From Curtobacterium ammoniigenes NBRC 101786 (GTDB lineage Bacteria; Actinomycetota; Actinomycetes; Actinomycetales; Microbacteriaceae), in assembly GCF_001571045.1 (NCBI RefSeq), contig NZ_BCSV01000001.1, positions 620,001-684,000 on the forward strand: a DNA stretch of 64,000 nucleotides. Direction: 5' to 3'. Position 1 is the stretch's first letter; every line of letters starts with the position of its first letter. The notes under the pieces were generated by a model that was not told the origin of the DNA, did not search any database, and saw only the letters and a list, made by a program, of their open reading frames with translations. The translations under genes and the position numbers were made by a program. Below are positions 1 to 8,328 of this stretch, piece after piece.

Positions 1-1077
1 GATGAAGGTCCTTGCGAACCAGTTGCCTAGGATCGCGGTGGCGTCCGGCACATCGGGGGGTGAGAACAGGGCTCTGAACTCAGGGAGGTCCTCCAGCCAT
101 GTGAGCCACTCGAGTTTGGCTTCGTCGGGAAGGGAGCCAGTCGCAATTGCGAAGTCCCGGGCGCCGTCGGTGGTCCGGAGACGCGCATGGAGGTAGTCGC
201 GGTCGGGCAGTGGCAGTGCGGTTCCACCGCCGATGATCGCCTGCACGCGCGACTGGTGATCGGTCTGCCCCATCTTGGCTCGATCCGCCCAGGCGGTGAG
301 CGCCGCCACGAGCGCCTGATGATCGCGACCGACGACCGGGTAGGTGATCGGCTGGATCCCCAGGTAGCCCCACTTGCTGTTCGACGGGTCGCTCGTGAAC
401 GCGAACCGTTTAGAGACCGCGCCCTTGCCGCTCGACGGCAGCCCGAGCGCGAGGTATCGCATGATCACGTCGTCGTGGCTGTAGCCGATGAACACCACGG
501 TGAATCGATTGAACATCGGGAGGAGGAACCGTGCGGCCCACGCGTCGGTGATGTACGCGTGGCCGAAGTCACGGTCCGTGAGGATCATCTCCTCCTTCGG
601 GCGCCGTACTGAACCATGCAGGTGGACGAGCCCAGCGAAGTCACCCCCAAGTGGCAACGCCGGGGCGTACCAGGTGTCCGGGACCATGATCGACCCGCCG
701 CCGGCAGCAGAAGCAAGGTGATCGTCGTAGTTGGTGGTCACCACGCGGAATGCACCTCGGATTCCCGCGAGCTCCACGATCGCACTGTGGAGCGGATTGA
801 ATCTCGACTTCGGATTGGAAATCAGGGTATGTGCGTGGGCATGCGCGTCAAATCCCTGCGGCAGCGACTCCAGCTGCCCAATGAAGAAATCCAGCCCACC
901 ACGTTTCGAGAAGGGGTGCGACGCCAATCGAGCAAGCTTCTTCGCGAGGCTGTCAAAAAGGGGAAGGTTCGAAGGCTTGCCCAGCGAAGCCCCCGCACCG
1001 ACGAAGAATACGAGCTCGCCGCGCTCATGCGCATCGAGGATCTCGTCGGGCAGCTCGACGTCGCCGGTAATCCACAT
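1..1077 (-). CDS. SIR2-like domain protein, 3' end beyond the window
   Basis: The reading frame is open from the ATG at 1077-1075 to the window edge (359 codons), so the C-terminus is not seen. The start is chosen because GAGGT lies about 10 bases upstream. The Rossmann-type SIR2 pattern is visible: GAGAS at residues 27-31, TTNYD near 115, HLHGSV near 153 and GYSHDD near 198-203. SIR2 proteins bind NAD+; many bacterial stand-alone or fused members are NAD+-depleting effectors of anti-phage defence. The defence role here is inferred from family and from the defence genes downstream. The gene lies directly beside an IS3-family element. The substrate and any C-terminal sensor domain cannot be judged from this fragment. 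Confidence 0.85.
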   Translation of the reverse strand, partial: MWITGDVELPDEILDAHERGELVFFVGAGASLGKPSNLPLFDSLAKKLARLASHPFSKRGGLDFFIGQLESLPQGFDAHAHAHTLISNPKSRFNPLHSAIVELAGIRGAFRVVTTNYDDHLASAAGGGSIMVPDTWYAPALPLGGDFAGLVHLHGSVRRPKEEMILTDRDFGHAYITDAWAARFLLPMFNRFTVVFIGYSHDDVIMRYLALGLPSSGKGAVSKRFAFTSDPSNSKWGYLGIQPITYPVVGRDHQALVAALTAWADRAKMGQTDHQSRVQAIIGGGTALPLPDRDYLHARLRTTDGARDFAIATGSLPDEAKLEWLTWLEDLPEFRALFSPPDVPDATAILGNWFARTFI

Positions 1078-1355
1078 CAGGCCCCGACCTCGGTATCGCC
1101 GTTCAACACGTCCACCGGCGCGCCTCGAGGACGCCGTGGAAGACCTCGAAACAACTCACCGGGGCAGGCATGGCCCATGCGCCATGCAGTAGTCCGGACG
1201 AACGCCACGTCGTCTCCTCGTGCCCTCTAGCTGAGCGCTCCGGTGTCGCTCACTGGCAACAAGTCTCCCGCAGCCAGCAACGATGGGGTCTGCTGCACGG
1301 ATAGGTGACATCTGATCTGGCTTGCCCGGTGGGGTTGGCCTGGAAGGATGCCATC

Positions 1356-1664
1356 GTGCCCAAGCCTTACCCGCAGGAGTTCCGCGACGACGTTGTCCGT
1401 GTCGCTCGGAATCGTGAGCCGGGAGTGACGATCGAGCAAATCGCCGCCGACTTCGGTGTCCACCCGATGACGTTGACGAAGTGGATGCGCCGCGCCGCCG
1501 TCGAAGACGGGGAACGTCCCGGAACCACGCGTGCCGAGTCCGACGAGGTCCGCGAGCTCCGGCGGCGGAACCGGCTCCTCGAGCAGGAAGTCGAGGTGCT
1601 CCGACGCGCCGCGGCGTATCTGTCTCAGGCGAACCTGCCGGGAAAAGGCTTTACCCGCTCGTGA
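1356..1664 (+). CDS. IS3-family transposase OrfA
   Basis: This 102-residue protein opens at GTG 1356; an in-frame ATG at 1305 adds 17 residues that do not look like OrfA. It has the usual order: an N-terminal helix-turn-helix (residues about 10-50, with a GVTIEQIAADFGVHPMTLT-type recognition region), then a leucine-rich coiled coil (RELRRRNRLLEQEVEVLRRA). In IS3 elements OrfA binds the ends, and the active enzyme is an OrfAB fusion made by frameshifting. Its stop codon overlaps the GTG of OrfB as GTGA. Confidence 0.85.
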   Translation: MPKPYPQEFRDDVVRVARNREPGVTIEQIAADFGVHPMTLTKWMRRAAVEDGERPGTTRAESDEVRELRRRNRLLEQEVEVLRRAAAYLSQANLPGKGFTRS

Positions 1665-2260
1665 GCGAGCTCGCCGCGGACGGGATCCCCGTCGCGGTGA
1701 CGTGCCGGGTGTTGCAGCTTGCTCGTCAGCCCTACTACCGGTGGTTGGCGGACCCGATCCCGCGAAGCGAGGTGGTGCGGGCGTATCGGGCGAACGCGTT
1801 GTTCGATGCGCATCGGGATGATCCCGAGTTCGGGTACCGGCTCCTCGTCGACGAGGCCCGGGATGTTGGCGAACCGATGGCGGACCGGACCGCGTGGACG
1901 ATCGCGTCGGACAACGGCTGGTGGAGCGTGTTCGGGAAGAAGCGTGGCAGAACCGGGAAGAAGCCCGGCCCCGCGGTCCACGACGACCTCTGCACCATGA
2001 CCGACGACCACGGCCGGACCCGGCACGTGTTCACAGCCGAGGCGCCGAACCGGCTGTGGTTGACCGACATCACCGAGCACACCACCGGTGAGGGCAAGAT
2101 CTACCTCTGCGCGGTCAAGGACGCCTGCTCCGGACGCATCGTGGGGTACTCAATCGACTCCCGAATGAAGTCGCAGCTGGCCGTGACTGCGTTGGAGAAC
2201 GCGGTCCGGATGCGCGGCGACGTGTCCGGGTGCATCCTGCATTCCGATAGAGGATCGCAG
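1661..2260 (+). pseudogene. IS3-family transposase OrfB, truncated by insertion
   Basis: The frame begins at GTG 1661, overlapping the OrfA stop, and reads an IS3 OrfB for 200 codons. The RNase H-fold core is recognisable: WLTDITEH carries the first catalytic Asp and ILHSDRGSQ the second. Coding homology ends exactly at the CAG codon at 2258-2260, where the IS30-family element is inserted, so the segment with the catalytic Glu is gone. The product cannot catalyse transposition. Confidence 0.85.
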
Positions 2261-2266
2261 GGCGAA

Positions 2267-2288
2267 TTCAATTGGTCGTCGCAACACC
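2267..2288 (+). repeat. IS30-family left inverted repeat
   Basis: TTCAATTGGTCGTCGCAACACC pairs with the complement of 5153-5174 at 20 of 22 positions. It precedes the transposase start by about 20 bases. Confidence 0.85.
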
Positions 2289-3193
2289 TCGATCTGGAGG
2301 TGTTTTGTGGTCCGTCGACAGCACGCAGCGGACCGGGCGGTTCGTCCGAAGCTCCGGTCGCCGGGGCATCCGAAGTTCCAGCGGGCGATTGAGGCAGCGT
2401 TTTGGGCGCAGATCGCGAAGGGGCTACTCGCCGAGGAAGCGGCGCTGGTTATTGGCGTGGCGCCGGCGGTCGCGGCGCGGTGGTTCCGCCACGCTGGCGG
2501 GATGGCGCCCTTCGACATCACCCAGCAGCCGTCGGGCCGCTACCTCTCGTTCGCTGAGCGCGAGGAGATCGCACTGCTGAACGTGCAGGGCAAGGGCGTG
2601 CGCGAGATCGCCCGCACCGTTGGTCGTGACGCTGGGACGATCTCCCGGGAGCTGCGACGCAACGCGGCCACGCGGGGCGGCAGGCCGGAGTATCGGGCGT
2701 CGGTGGCGCAATGGAAAGCGGACATGGTCGCGAAGCGGCCGAAGACCGCGAAGCTGGTCGCGAATCCGCGGTTGCGCGCGTATGTCGAGGATCGTCTTGC
2801 GGGGAAGATCACCCGTCCCGACGGGACGGTCGTCACCGGGCCCGAGCCGCCACGTTTCACCGGCCGCGGCAAGCCGCACCGGAAAGACCGGGGCTGGTCA
2901 TGGGCATGGAGTCCGGAGCAGATCTCCCACCGGTTGCCGCTGGACTTCCCGGATGATGAGTCCATGCGCATCAGCCACGAGGCGATCTACCAATCGCTCT
3001 ACATCGAGGGCCGAGGCGCACTCAAACGCGAGCTGGTGTGGTGCCTGCGGACCGGGCGGCCGCTGCGGGCGCCACGGGAACGGTCGCGGCGCAAGACCTG
3101 GGCGCATGTCACTCCCGAGACGCTCATCAGCGAACGGCCCGCGGAAGCCGAAGACCGGGCTGTTCCCGGTCATTGGGAATCTCAATGCTGTTG

Positions 3194-4408
3194 TCAAGCC
3201 GTGAGAGCGGCCTGAAGCGGTGGTGCGGCGAGTGGTTCTCGGTAACTGGTTAGGTCTCGCAGCATGGCCCAGATGACGTTGATGCGGCGCCTTGCGAGGG
3301 CGAGCAGGGCTTGCTTGTGGGATTTGCCCTCGGCGCGTTTCCGGTCGTAGAAGGTGCGTGAGGCCGGGCTGTTCTTCAAGCTCGAGAGCGCCGCGAGGTA
3401 GCAGGTGCGCAGCAGGCGCCGGTTGAAGCGCCGGGGCCGGTGGAGATTGCCGCTAATGCGGCCGGAGTCGCGTGGCGCGGGTGCGAGGCCCGCCACGCTG
3501 GCCAGCCGATCCGGGCTCTGGAATGCGTCCAGGCTTCCGCCGATGTTCGCGATGAAGGTAGCGGCCAGGATGGGTCCGAAGCCGGGCATGCTCTCCAGCA
3601 GTTCGGCGTACTCGTGCCAGCGCGAAGTCTCCAGGATCTGCTGGTCGAGCTCGGAGAGCTTGGCGTCGATCACGGTGATCTCTTCGGCCATGATCGCGAC
3701 CAGCGCGGAGGCGGTGGTCTCAGTAGGCATCGTGGTGTGCTGTGCCTGCGCAGCCGCAAGGGCTTTGGCTGCGACCGCGGCGGCCCCGCGCACTCCGCGC
3801 TTCTTCAGCCATGCGGCCAAGCGCGGCTGGCCGATGCGCCGCAGCTGGGGAGCGGTCTGGTATCCGGAGAGGAGCATCAGGGCGCCTTTGCTCTTGGAAT
3901 AGTCGAAGGCGCGCTCCAAAGCGGGAAAGTACTCCAGCATGGTTGCCCGCAGCCGGTTGATCGCTCGCACCCGGTCGTAGATCAGGTCTGTGCGGCGCGA
4001 GGTGAGGAGGCGCAGATCGATGCTGATCTGCTCGGCGCTCATGACCGGCTGCAGATCAGTGCGCATCCGCGCCTGGTCGGCGATGATGCGCGCGTCCTTC
4101 GCGTCCGTCTTCCCATCACCGCGATAGGTCGCGGCCGCGTGGTGCACGATCCGCCCGGGAATGTATAGGACCTGCAGTCCGTGAGCGTGCAGCAGCGCGA
4201 GGAGAAGCGCAGAGCCGCCCGCATTCAAGTCCGTCGCCCATGTGACCTCGCCACCGGCAGCGAGCTCATCGATCTCACTGATCAGCTCGAGCAGCGGCTC
4301 CTCGTCATTGGGTAGCCGCCGGGAGAGCAGCGTAGCCCCGGTCTCGTCGATCACGACGCAGTGGTGCTCGCGTTTTCCTGCGTCAACTCCCGCCCAGATA
4401 GCCGGCAT
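3194..4408 (-). CDS. IS110-family DEDD transposase (recombinase)
   Basis: This 404-residue protein has the two-domain architecture of IS110 transposases. The N-terminal RuvC-like DEDD domain shows GVDAGKREH (first Asp near residue 8), WATDLNAGG and KTDAKDARIIAD. The C-terminal Tnp_20 domain has ESMPGFGPILAATFIANIG and RDSGRISG, the latter in the place of the reported catalytic serine. The frame is intact and the length is typical, so the element may still be active. In studied relatives the enzyme works with a non-coding bridge RNA from the element's own end. Confidence 0.93.
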   Translation of the reverse strand: MPAIWAGVDAGKREHHCVVIDETGATLLSRRLPNDEEPLLELISEIDELAAGGEVTWATDLNAGGSALLLALLHAHGLQVLYIPGRIVHHAAATYRGDGKTDAKDARIIADQARMRTDLQPVMSAEQISIDLRLLTSRRTDLIYDRVRAINRLRATMLEYFPALERAFDYSKSKGALMLLSGYQTAPQLRRIGQPRLAAWLKKRGVRGAAAVAAKALAAAQAQHTTMPTETTASALVAIMAEEITVIDAKLSELDQQILETSRWHEYAELLESMPGFGPILAATFIANIGGSLDAFQSPDRLASVAGLAPAPRDSGRISGNLHRPRRFNRRLLRTCYLAALSSLKNSPASRTFYDRKRAEGKSHKQALLALARRRINVIWAMLRDLTSYREPLAAPPLQAALTA

Positions 4409-4645
4409 GTGTCAATCCTTCCAATCAGCAGACAAATTCGCAGCCCGACCGACAACCGCCCCGGCACGTCCTTACGCAGCGATCACATCGCGAGTCTCAA
4501 TCAGCAGTCGGGTCATCGAACGGGCAGCGGGCGGCCATTCCCAGTAAGCCGTCCATGCGGCAAGGAGACTTGGGCCATACCCGCCGCCCGAGGGCGATCG
4601 GAACACTACGACAGCCCCGCAAACCACCCTCACCAACAACGTAAG
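4409..4645 (-). ncRNA. candidate bridge-RNA region of the IS110 element
   Basis: These 237 bases lie between the element's left end and the transposase start and contain no gene. In IS110-subgroup elements this position encodes the structured bridge RNA that pairs with target and donor DNA. I infer its presence from element layout only; the fold and guide loops were not computed. The segment shows internal short repeats such as AATCAGCAG (twice). Confidence 0.45.
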
Positions 4646-5152
4646 GAAGGCGACTTGATCATCGGGCTGGAGCGTTCCGCGGTGGGCACCGTCGTCGAAC
4701 GCACGACCAGGTTCACGCTGCTGGTCCACCTGCCGCGGGAGGAGGGATACCGGCACAAAGCGACGCCGAAGAACGGGCCAGCATTGGCCGGTTACGGCGC
4801 GATCACGATGAAGAACGCGCTGGCGAACAGCATGGCGGCGCTGCCCGCGCAGCTGACTCGTTCGCTGACATGGGACCGCGGCAAGGAAATGTCCGCGCAC
4901 GCTAAGTTCCGCGTCGAGACCGGCATCCCCGTGTTCTTCGCTGACCCACAGTCGCCCTGGCAGCGCGGCACGAACGAGAACACCAACGGGCTCCTGCGGC
5001 AGTACTTCCCGAAAGGCACGGATCTGTCGCGCTGGTCCGCGGAGGACATCGACGCCGTCGCGCACGCGCTCAACACCCGACCACGCAAAACGCTCGGCTG
5101 GAGAACCCCGGCTGAAGCACTCAACGAGCAGCTACTGTTGCTCCAACAACCC

Positions 5153-5174
5153 GGTGTTGCAACGACCAGTTGAA
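5153..5174 (-). repeat. IS30-family right inverted repeat
   Basis: The complement reads TTCAACTGGTCGTTGCAACACC, matching the left repeat. It overlaps the last codons of the transposase gene, whose stop is at 5171-5173. Confidence 0.85.
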
Positions 5175-5231
5175 CCTGGTCAGTTCCGCGCCATGATTCG
5201 GCCTGGGTTCCGTTCCGATTGAAGAGTCAGG

Positions 5232-5552
5232 ATGGAACTGATGACGACGTACAGCCCGGAGATGCGTGAGCGAGCCCTGCGGATGCTCGCTGAGGCCGCG
5301 CCGGATCACCCGAACCGATGGACCGCGATCCGCCACGTCGCCGGCCTGCTGGGGATGAGTCCGGAGACGCTGCGGCTCTGGCAACGCAAGGCCGAGGTCG
5401 ACGCCGGCACGATCCCGGGCGTGACCACGGAGGCGGCGGAGGAGATCAAGCGCCTCAAGCGCGAGGTCGCCGAGTTGCGGCGGGCCAACGAGATCTTGAA
5501 GTCCGCGTCCGTGTTTTTCGCCAAGGAACTCGACCGTCCCACGACGAGATGA
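5232..5552 (+). CDS. IS3-family transposase OrfA (element 2)
   Basis: This 106-residue protein has an N-terminal helix-turn-helix (YSPEMRERALRMLAE, then VAGLLGMSPETLRLWQRKAE) and a C-terminal heptad region (EEIKRLKREVAELRRANEIL). ATG 5241 is an alternative start nine bases further on. Its stop overlaps the OrfB ATG as ATGA, so OrfB could be made by coupling or by frameshifting within the overlapping segment. It differs clearly from OrfA of element 1. Confidence 0.9.
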   Translation: MELMTTYSPEMRERALRMLAEAAPDHPNRWTAIRHVAGLLGMSPETLRLWQRKAEVDAGTIPGVTTEAAEEIKRLKREVAELRRANEILKSASVFFAKELDRPTTR

Positions 5553-6475
5553 TTCGCTACATCGAGCAGCACAAGGATCGTTTCGGGGTCGAGGCCATCT
5601 GCCGGGTCCTGCGCCCGGCAGTCAGTGGGTTCATCACTTCCCGCGGATACCGCGCCGCCAAGGTCAGACCGGCATCCGCTCGACAGCTGCGCGACGAGCT
5701 CCTCGTCCCTGAAGTCGTCCGGTTGCATGCCGAGAACTACGGGGTTTACGGGCGCCGGAAGATGCACGCGCTGCTGAAGCGGCAGGGCTGGGACATTGGT
5801 CGCGATCAGACCGAACGGCTGATGCGCATCGCCGGGGTCTGCGGCGTCAGGCGGGCCAAGTCGGTCTTCACGACCAAGCCCGACCCAGCTGCGGCGAAGC
5901 CGCTCGACCTGGTGAACCGCGACTTCACCGCACCCGGTCCCCGGCAGCTCTGGGTCGCTGACGTGACCTACGTCGCCACGTGGTCCGGCGTCGCCTACGT
6001 CGCGTTCGTCACGGACGTGTTCTCACGGCGGATCGTCGGCTGGAACGTTGCCGCGACGCTGAAGGCCGACATCCTGCCGCTTCGGGCCCTGGACATGGCC
6101 GCGTGGGCCGCCGGGGGACGCCTCGAGGGGCTGATCCATCACGCCGATCACGGATCGAACTACCTGTCGATCGTCTACACCGACCGCATCGGCGAACTGG
6201 GCGCTACGCCCTCCACCGGGACGGTCGGCGACAGCTACGACAACGCCATGGCTGAGGCGGTGAACGGGCTCTACAAGACCGAGCTCATCCGCCGCCGCGG
6301 GCCCTGGCGGACCGTCGAGCAGGTCGAGCTCGCGACGCTCGAATACGTCTGGTGGTGGAACAACCAGCGCCTCCACTCCGAGCTCGACTACCGCACCCCG
6401 ATCGAGGTCGAGCAGGCGTTCTATGCTGCCCTCGAATCAGCCCAACCAGCACCCGCTGGCCAAAGGGAACGATAG
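5549..6475 (+). CDS. IS3-family transposase OrfB (element 2)
   Basis: The 308-codon frame carries the IS3 integrase core: LWVADVTYV with the first Asp, a GLIHHADHGSNY segment with the second Asp, and DNAMAEAVNGLYKTEL with the catalytic Glu. The usual HSDRGSQY motif is altered to HADHGSNY, keeping the Asp. The N-terminal HTH_21-like part includes YGVYGRRKMHALLKRQG. The frame is full length and the element may be functional. A deletion-derived relative of this gene type lies at 20215-20436. Confidence 0.92.
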   Translation: MIRYIEQHKDRFGVEAICRVLRPAVSGFITSRGYRAAKVRPASARQLRDELLVPEVVRLHAENYGVYGRRKMHALLKRQGWDIGRDQTERLMRIAGVCGVRRAKSVFTTKPDPAAAKPLDLVNRDFTAPGPRQLWVADVTYVATWSGVAYVAFVTDVFSRRIVGWNVAATLKADILPLRALDMAAWAAGGRLEGLIHHADHGSNYLSIVYTDRIGELGATPSTGTVGDSYDNAMAEAVNGLYKTELIRRRGPWRTVEQVELATLEYVWWWNNQRLHSELDYRTPIEVEQAFYAALESAQPAPAGQRER

Positions 6476-6497
6476 GAACCGAACCCAGGCCGAATCA

Positions 6498-7193
6498 ATG
6501 GATAATTGGGGGCTTATTTTGGTATCGAATCGCTCAAGACGACGCCGCGTCGTCGGCGTGGCCGGCAGTGTGGCCGCTGCACTCGTTCTTTCGCTGATGG
6601 GAGGCACGGCAGCATTCGCAACGACCAGCGCACCTGCCCCGGCAGTCCCGGCGTCTCCGTCAACCCACGCATCATCAACACAAAGCGCTGCCACATCGCC
6701 GGGCTACCAAGCCAACCTTAAAGCGGTACAGGCAAAGATCGACGCTGCCGGAGGTGGGGGCATCCTTGGCTCCGTGTCGGTCCCGTACGAGGTTTCGTCC
6801 AGCGCAACACCGAACGCCGCGCAACCGGATGCCGGCGGGTACCCCAGCGGGTGTGGATTGACGGTGACGGTCTATTACACCCACCGGACGACCTCAAAGA
6901 GCAGCGTCTACAACGAGTCAACCTCGAGCTGCCCAGGTGCGACAGGGACCACACTCACCCTCGAAATCGTGAAGGAAGACACGATCTTTGGCACACTCAG
7001 CACAGTTGCATCGAAGACAGCCAGCGGGGGAAACCCGTTCAGCGGGGAAGCCGAGTACCTGTGCCCGACCGGGAACACCAGCGGATTCCAGGCGGTAACG
7101 TATTCGAGCATCACCTACGGTGGGCAGGTGCTTTACGCGGAAGCGTATGACGGCGCGCCGGGCGGCGGCTACTACCGGTACTCGTGCGGCTAA
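6498..7193 (+). CDS. secreted protein of unknown function
   Basis: A signal peptide is evident: a basic patch NRSRRRR, a hydrophobic run VVGVAGSVAAALVLSLMGG and an AFA cleavage region about 40 residues in. The mature part is Ser/Thr/Ala-rich at first and then has four cysteines, consistent with an exported, disulfide-containing protein. I do not recognise the family. The ATG at 6498 sits exactly one base after the IS3 element, so the native start may have been a downstream TTG near 6519 or may have been lost. The stop overlaps the end of the convergent gene by four bases. Confidence 0.65.
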   Translation: MDNWGLILVSNRSRRRRVVGVAGSVAAALVLSLMGGTAAFATTSAPAPAVPASPSTHASSTQSAATSPGYQANLKAVQAKIDAAGGGGILGSVSVPYEVSSSATPNAAQPDAGGYPSGCGLTVTVYYTHRTTSKSSVYNESTSSCPGATGTTLTLEIVKEDTIFGTLSTVASKTASGGNPFSGEAEYLCPTGNTSGFQAVTYSSITYGGQVLYAEAYDGAPGGGYYRYSCG

Positions 7194-7687
7194 AGATAAG
7201 GATCAGATGCGGTTCGTTCCGGTATCTCCGGGTCGAACCGCCTCGCCATTTCTGCGAGAGCCTCCTCGATGCTTGCGGATGTCTTCCCTTCGGCGCGTCG
7301 GTGGATGAATTCAAGAACGTCCCAAAACTCTGTCACTGAGTGCCTCAGCCGCACATAGTCCGCCGCATCTCGTACCCACACCCAAAAACCGGACCGAGAG
7401 CAGAGAGTGTCACCCACGTAGATCGCAAGCTCGTAGAGCGGCTGCGGTTCCAGGGGTATTTGCCCCTCGGAAAGACCACGATCAAGCGCGCGGATACTCT
7501 GATCGCTGCCGTCCAGCTCGATCCCAAAGTGTCGGACGGTGTGGGCGAGGTGTCCATAGGTACCGATCGGGCCAGGAAGTGCCCGTTCGCGGGTATTGAG
7601 GGCGGACCCGTAAGGAGAGAAGCCCCGAGCTAGAGATGTCGGCGTGATGTATTTCTCCACCATGAGTCCAATAGTAGGCGACGCCAA
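7190..7687 (-). CDS. hypothetical protein
   Basis: This 165-residue soluble protein begins at ATG 7687; an internal Met nine residues in (MVEKYITPTSL) may be the true start. No family is recognised. It has an aromatic-rich middle (SGFWVWVRDAADYVRLRHSV) and an acidic, helical end. It is convergent with the secreted-protein gene. Its length and shape are compatible with a small immunity or accessory protein, but nothing in the sequence proves that. Confidence 0.55.
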   Translation of the reverse strand: MASPTIGLMVEKYITPTSLARGFSPYGSALNTRERALPGPIGTYGHLAHTVRHFGIELDGSDQSIRALDRGLSEGQIPLEPQPLYELAIYVGDTLCSRSGFWVWVRDAADYVRLRHSVTEFWDVLEFIHRRAEGKTSASIEEALAEMARRFDPEIPERTASDPYL

Positions 7688-7853
7688 ACCCGCAGGGCTG
7701 GCGGTCTCAGTATCGGCCGTTGGCCGCCGCTATCTTAGGGCCCGTGCGCCAACTTGCGATGAAGAATTGCCGCCATTCATCGCTGTGACCCACACCCGTA
7801 TGACTGTCCCGCAAAATTGCCCGGTGAGGGTGCCTTGAACGCTACGGTCGTCG

Positions 7854-7928
7854 GATGCTCATTGGATACGCCCGCGTTTCGACGGCTGGCCAGGACCTCG
7901 CCGCCCAGCGTGACGGTCTCCATGCGTC
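7854..7928 (+). pseudogene. serine resolvase, first 24 codons only
   Basis: From ATG 7854 the plus strand reads MLIGYARVSTAGQDLAAQRD and reaches a stop soon after. This is the N-terminal catalytic start of a Tn3-type resolvase or DNA invertase, including the nucleophilic serine in RVST. The rest is missing, and ISL3-like sequence begins in the opposite orientation at about 7930, so the gene appears to have been cut by that element. Confidence 0.8.
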
Positions 7929-7929
7929 G

Positions 7930-8218
7930 TGACCGGACAGGCCGGCTCGAGGCAACGGAACACGCGCTTCGACCAGTGCAGGACGACCGGCAGGCCCAGG
8001 ATCGGCGCATCGCTGATCCTCACCTGCCGACGGGCATGGAGCCGGGCCACTACCCCGCAGCCCGGGCAGCCGCGCGGTCCCGGATCGGTCTCGATGCCGA
8101 GCAGGTAACCGGCCTTCGAGTCGACGGCGACCGAGATCAGATGGAGTCCGTCAGCGTTCAAGAGGACGTCAGCGAGCGCGCAGTAGCAGGCGCCGCGACC
8201 GCAAATACGATGGGCCAC
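7930..8218 (-). pseudogene. ISL3-family transposase, N-terminal fragment
   Basis: The minus-strand frame contains the N-terminal zinc-ribbon region of ISL3 transposases: ADVLLNADGLHLISVAVD, then IETDPGPRGCPGCGVVARLH, then SDAPILGLPVVLHWSKRVFRC. The cysteines of the CPxC-type motif are present. The fragment ends where the resolvase start begins, and the DDE domain is absent. It is a relic of an inserted and later deleted element. Confidence 0.8.
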
Positions 8219-8328
8219 GTCGGGGTCTTCTTGCTTGAGGATGCTTGGTCGCTCCCCATCCTGGAGACCCCGACCCGTCACTCCCGGGAACGCCCCACCC
8301 GGCCTTACTCACCCAGCCCCGACCACGC

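Larger units (their letters stand above)
1300..2260 (+). mobile_element. IS3-family element 1, left part, split by an IS30 element
   Basis: OrfA and OrfB of an IS3-type transposase are present, but OrfB stops at codon 200 where the IS30-family element begins. After that element ends at 5180, the duplicated CAG and about ten further bases (TTCCGCGCC) continue the OrfB frame, and then a second IS3 element starts at 5194. The right part of this element is missing. The left boundary near 1300 is approximate; I could not identify a terminal inverted repeat with confidence. Confidence 0.75.
3180..4648 (-). mobile_element. IS110-family element inside the IS30 transposase gene
   Basis: The boundaries follow from restoration of the IS30 frame: GGAA occurs at 3176-3179 and again at 4645-4648, so the inserted length is 1469 bases. 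It holds one DEDD transposase gene with only 14 bases after its stop but about 237 non-coding bases before its start. That layout fits the IS110 subgroup rather than IS1111. No inverted repeats are obvious, as expected for this family. Confidence 0.88.
2307..5173 (+). pseudogene. IS30-family transposase, split by IS110 insertion
   Basis: The frame opens at GTG 2307 behind a GGAGGT ribosome site. The first 291 codons include the IS30-type helix-turn-helix (EREEIALLNVQGKGVREIAR, then TISRELRRN) and the start of the DDE domain up to GHWE. The IS110 element then intervenes (3180-4648), and the frame resumes at 4649 with GDLIIG, giving the family motif GHWEGDLI when rejoined. Later motifs include WDRGKE and the end region with RGTNENTNGLLRQYFPKGTD. 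Removing the insert restores a clean 465-codon gene, so the disruption is recent. Confidence 0.92.
2261..5180 (+). mobile_element. IS30-family element, itself interrupted by an IS110 element
   Basis: The ends carry matching inverted repeats (2267-2288 and 5153-5174; core CTGGTCGTTGCAACACC with two differences). A 3-base direct repeat CAG flanks the unit at 2258-2260 and 5181-5183 and joins the IS3 OrfB frame perfectly, which fixes the boundaries. Without the nested IS110 element the unit would be about 1.45 kb with a 465-codon transposase, somewhat long for the family. Confidence 0.88.
5194..6497 (+). mobile_element. IS3-family element 2, complete
   Basis: The terminal inverted repeats are clear: TGATTCGGCCTGGGTTCCG at the left, and the complement of the right end reads TGATTCGGCCTGGGTTCGG. 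The unit is 1304 bases with overlapping OrfA and OrfB. The flanking triplets (CCA left, ATG right) do not match, so no target duplication remains. Together with the lost end of IS3 element 1 this points to a deletion or recombination at the left edge. Confidence 0.9.
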
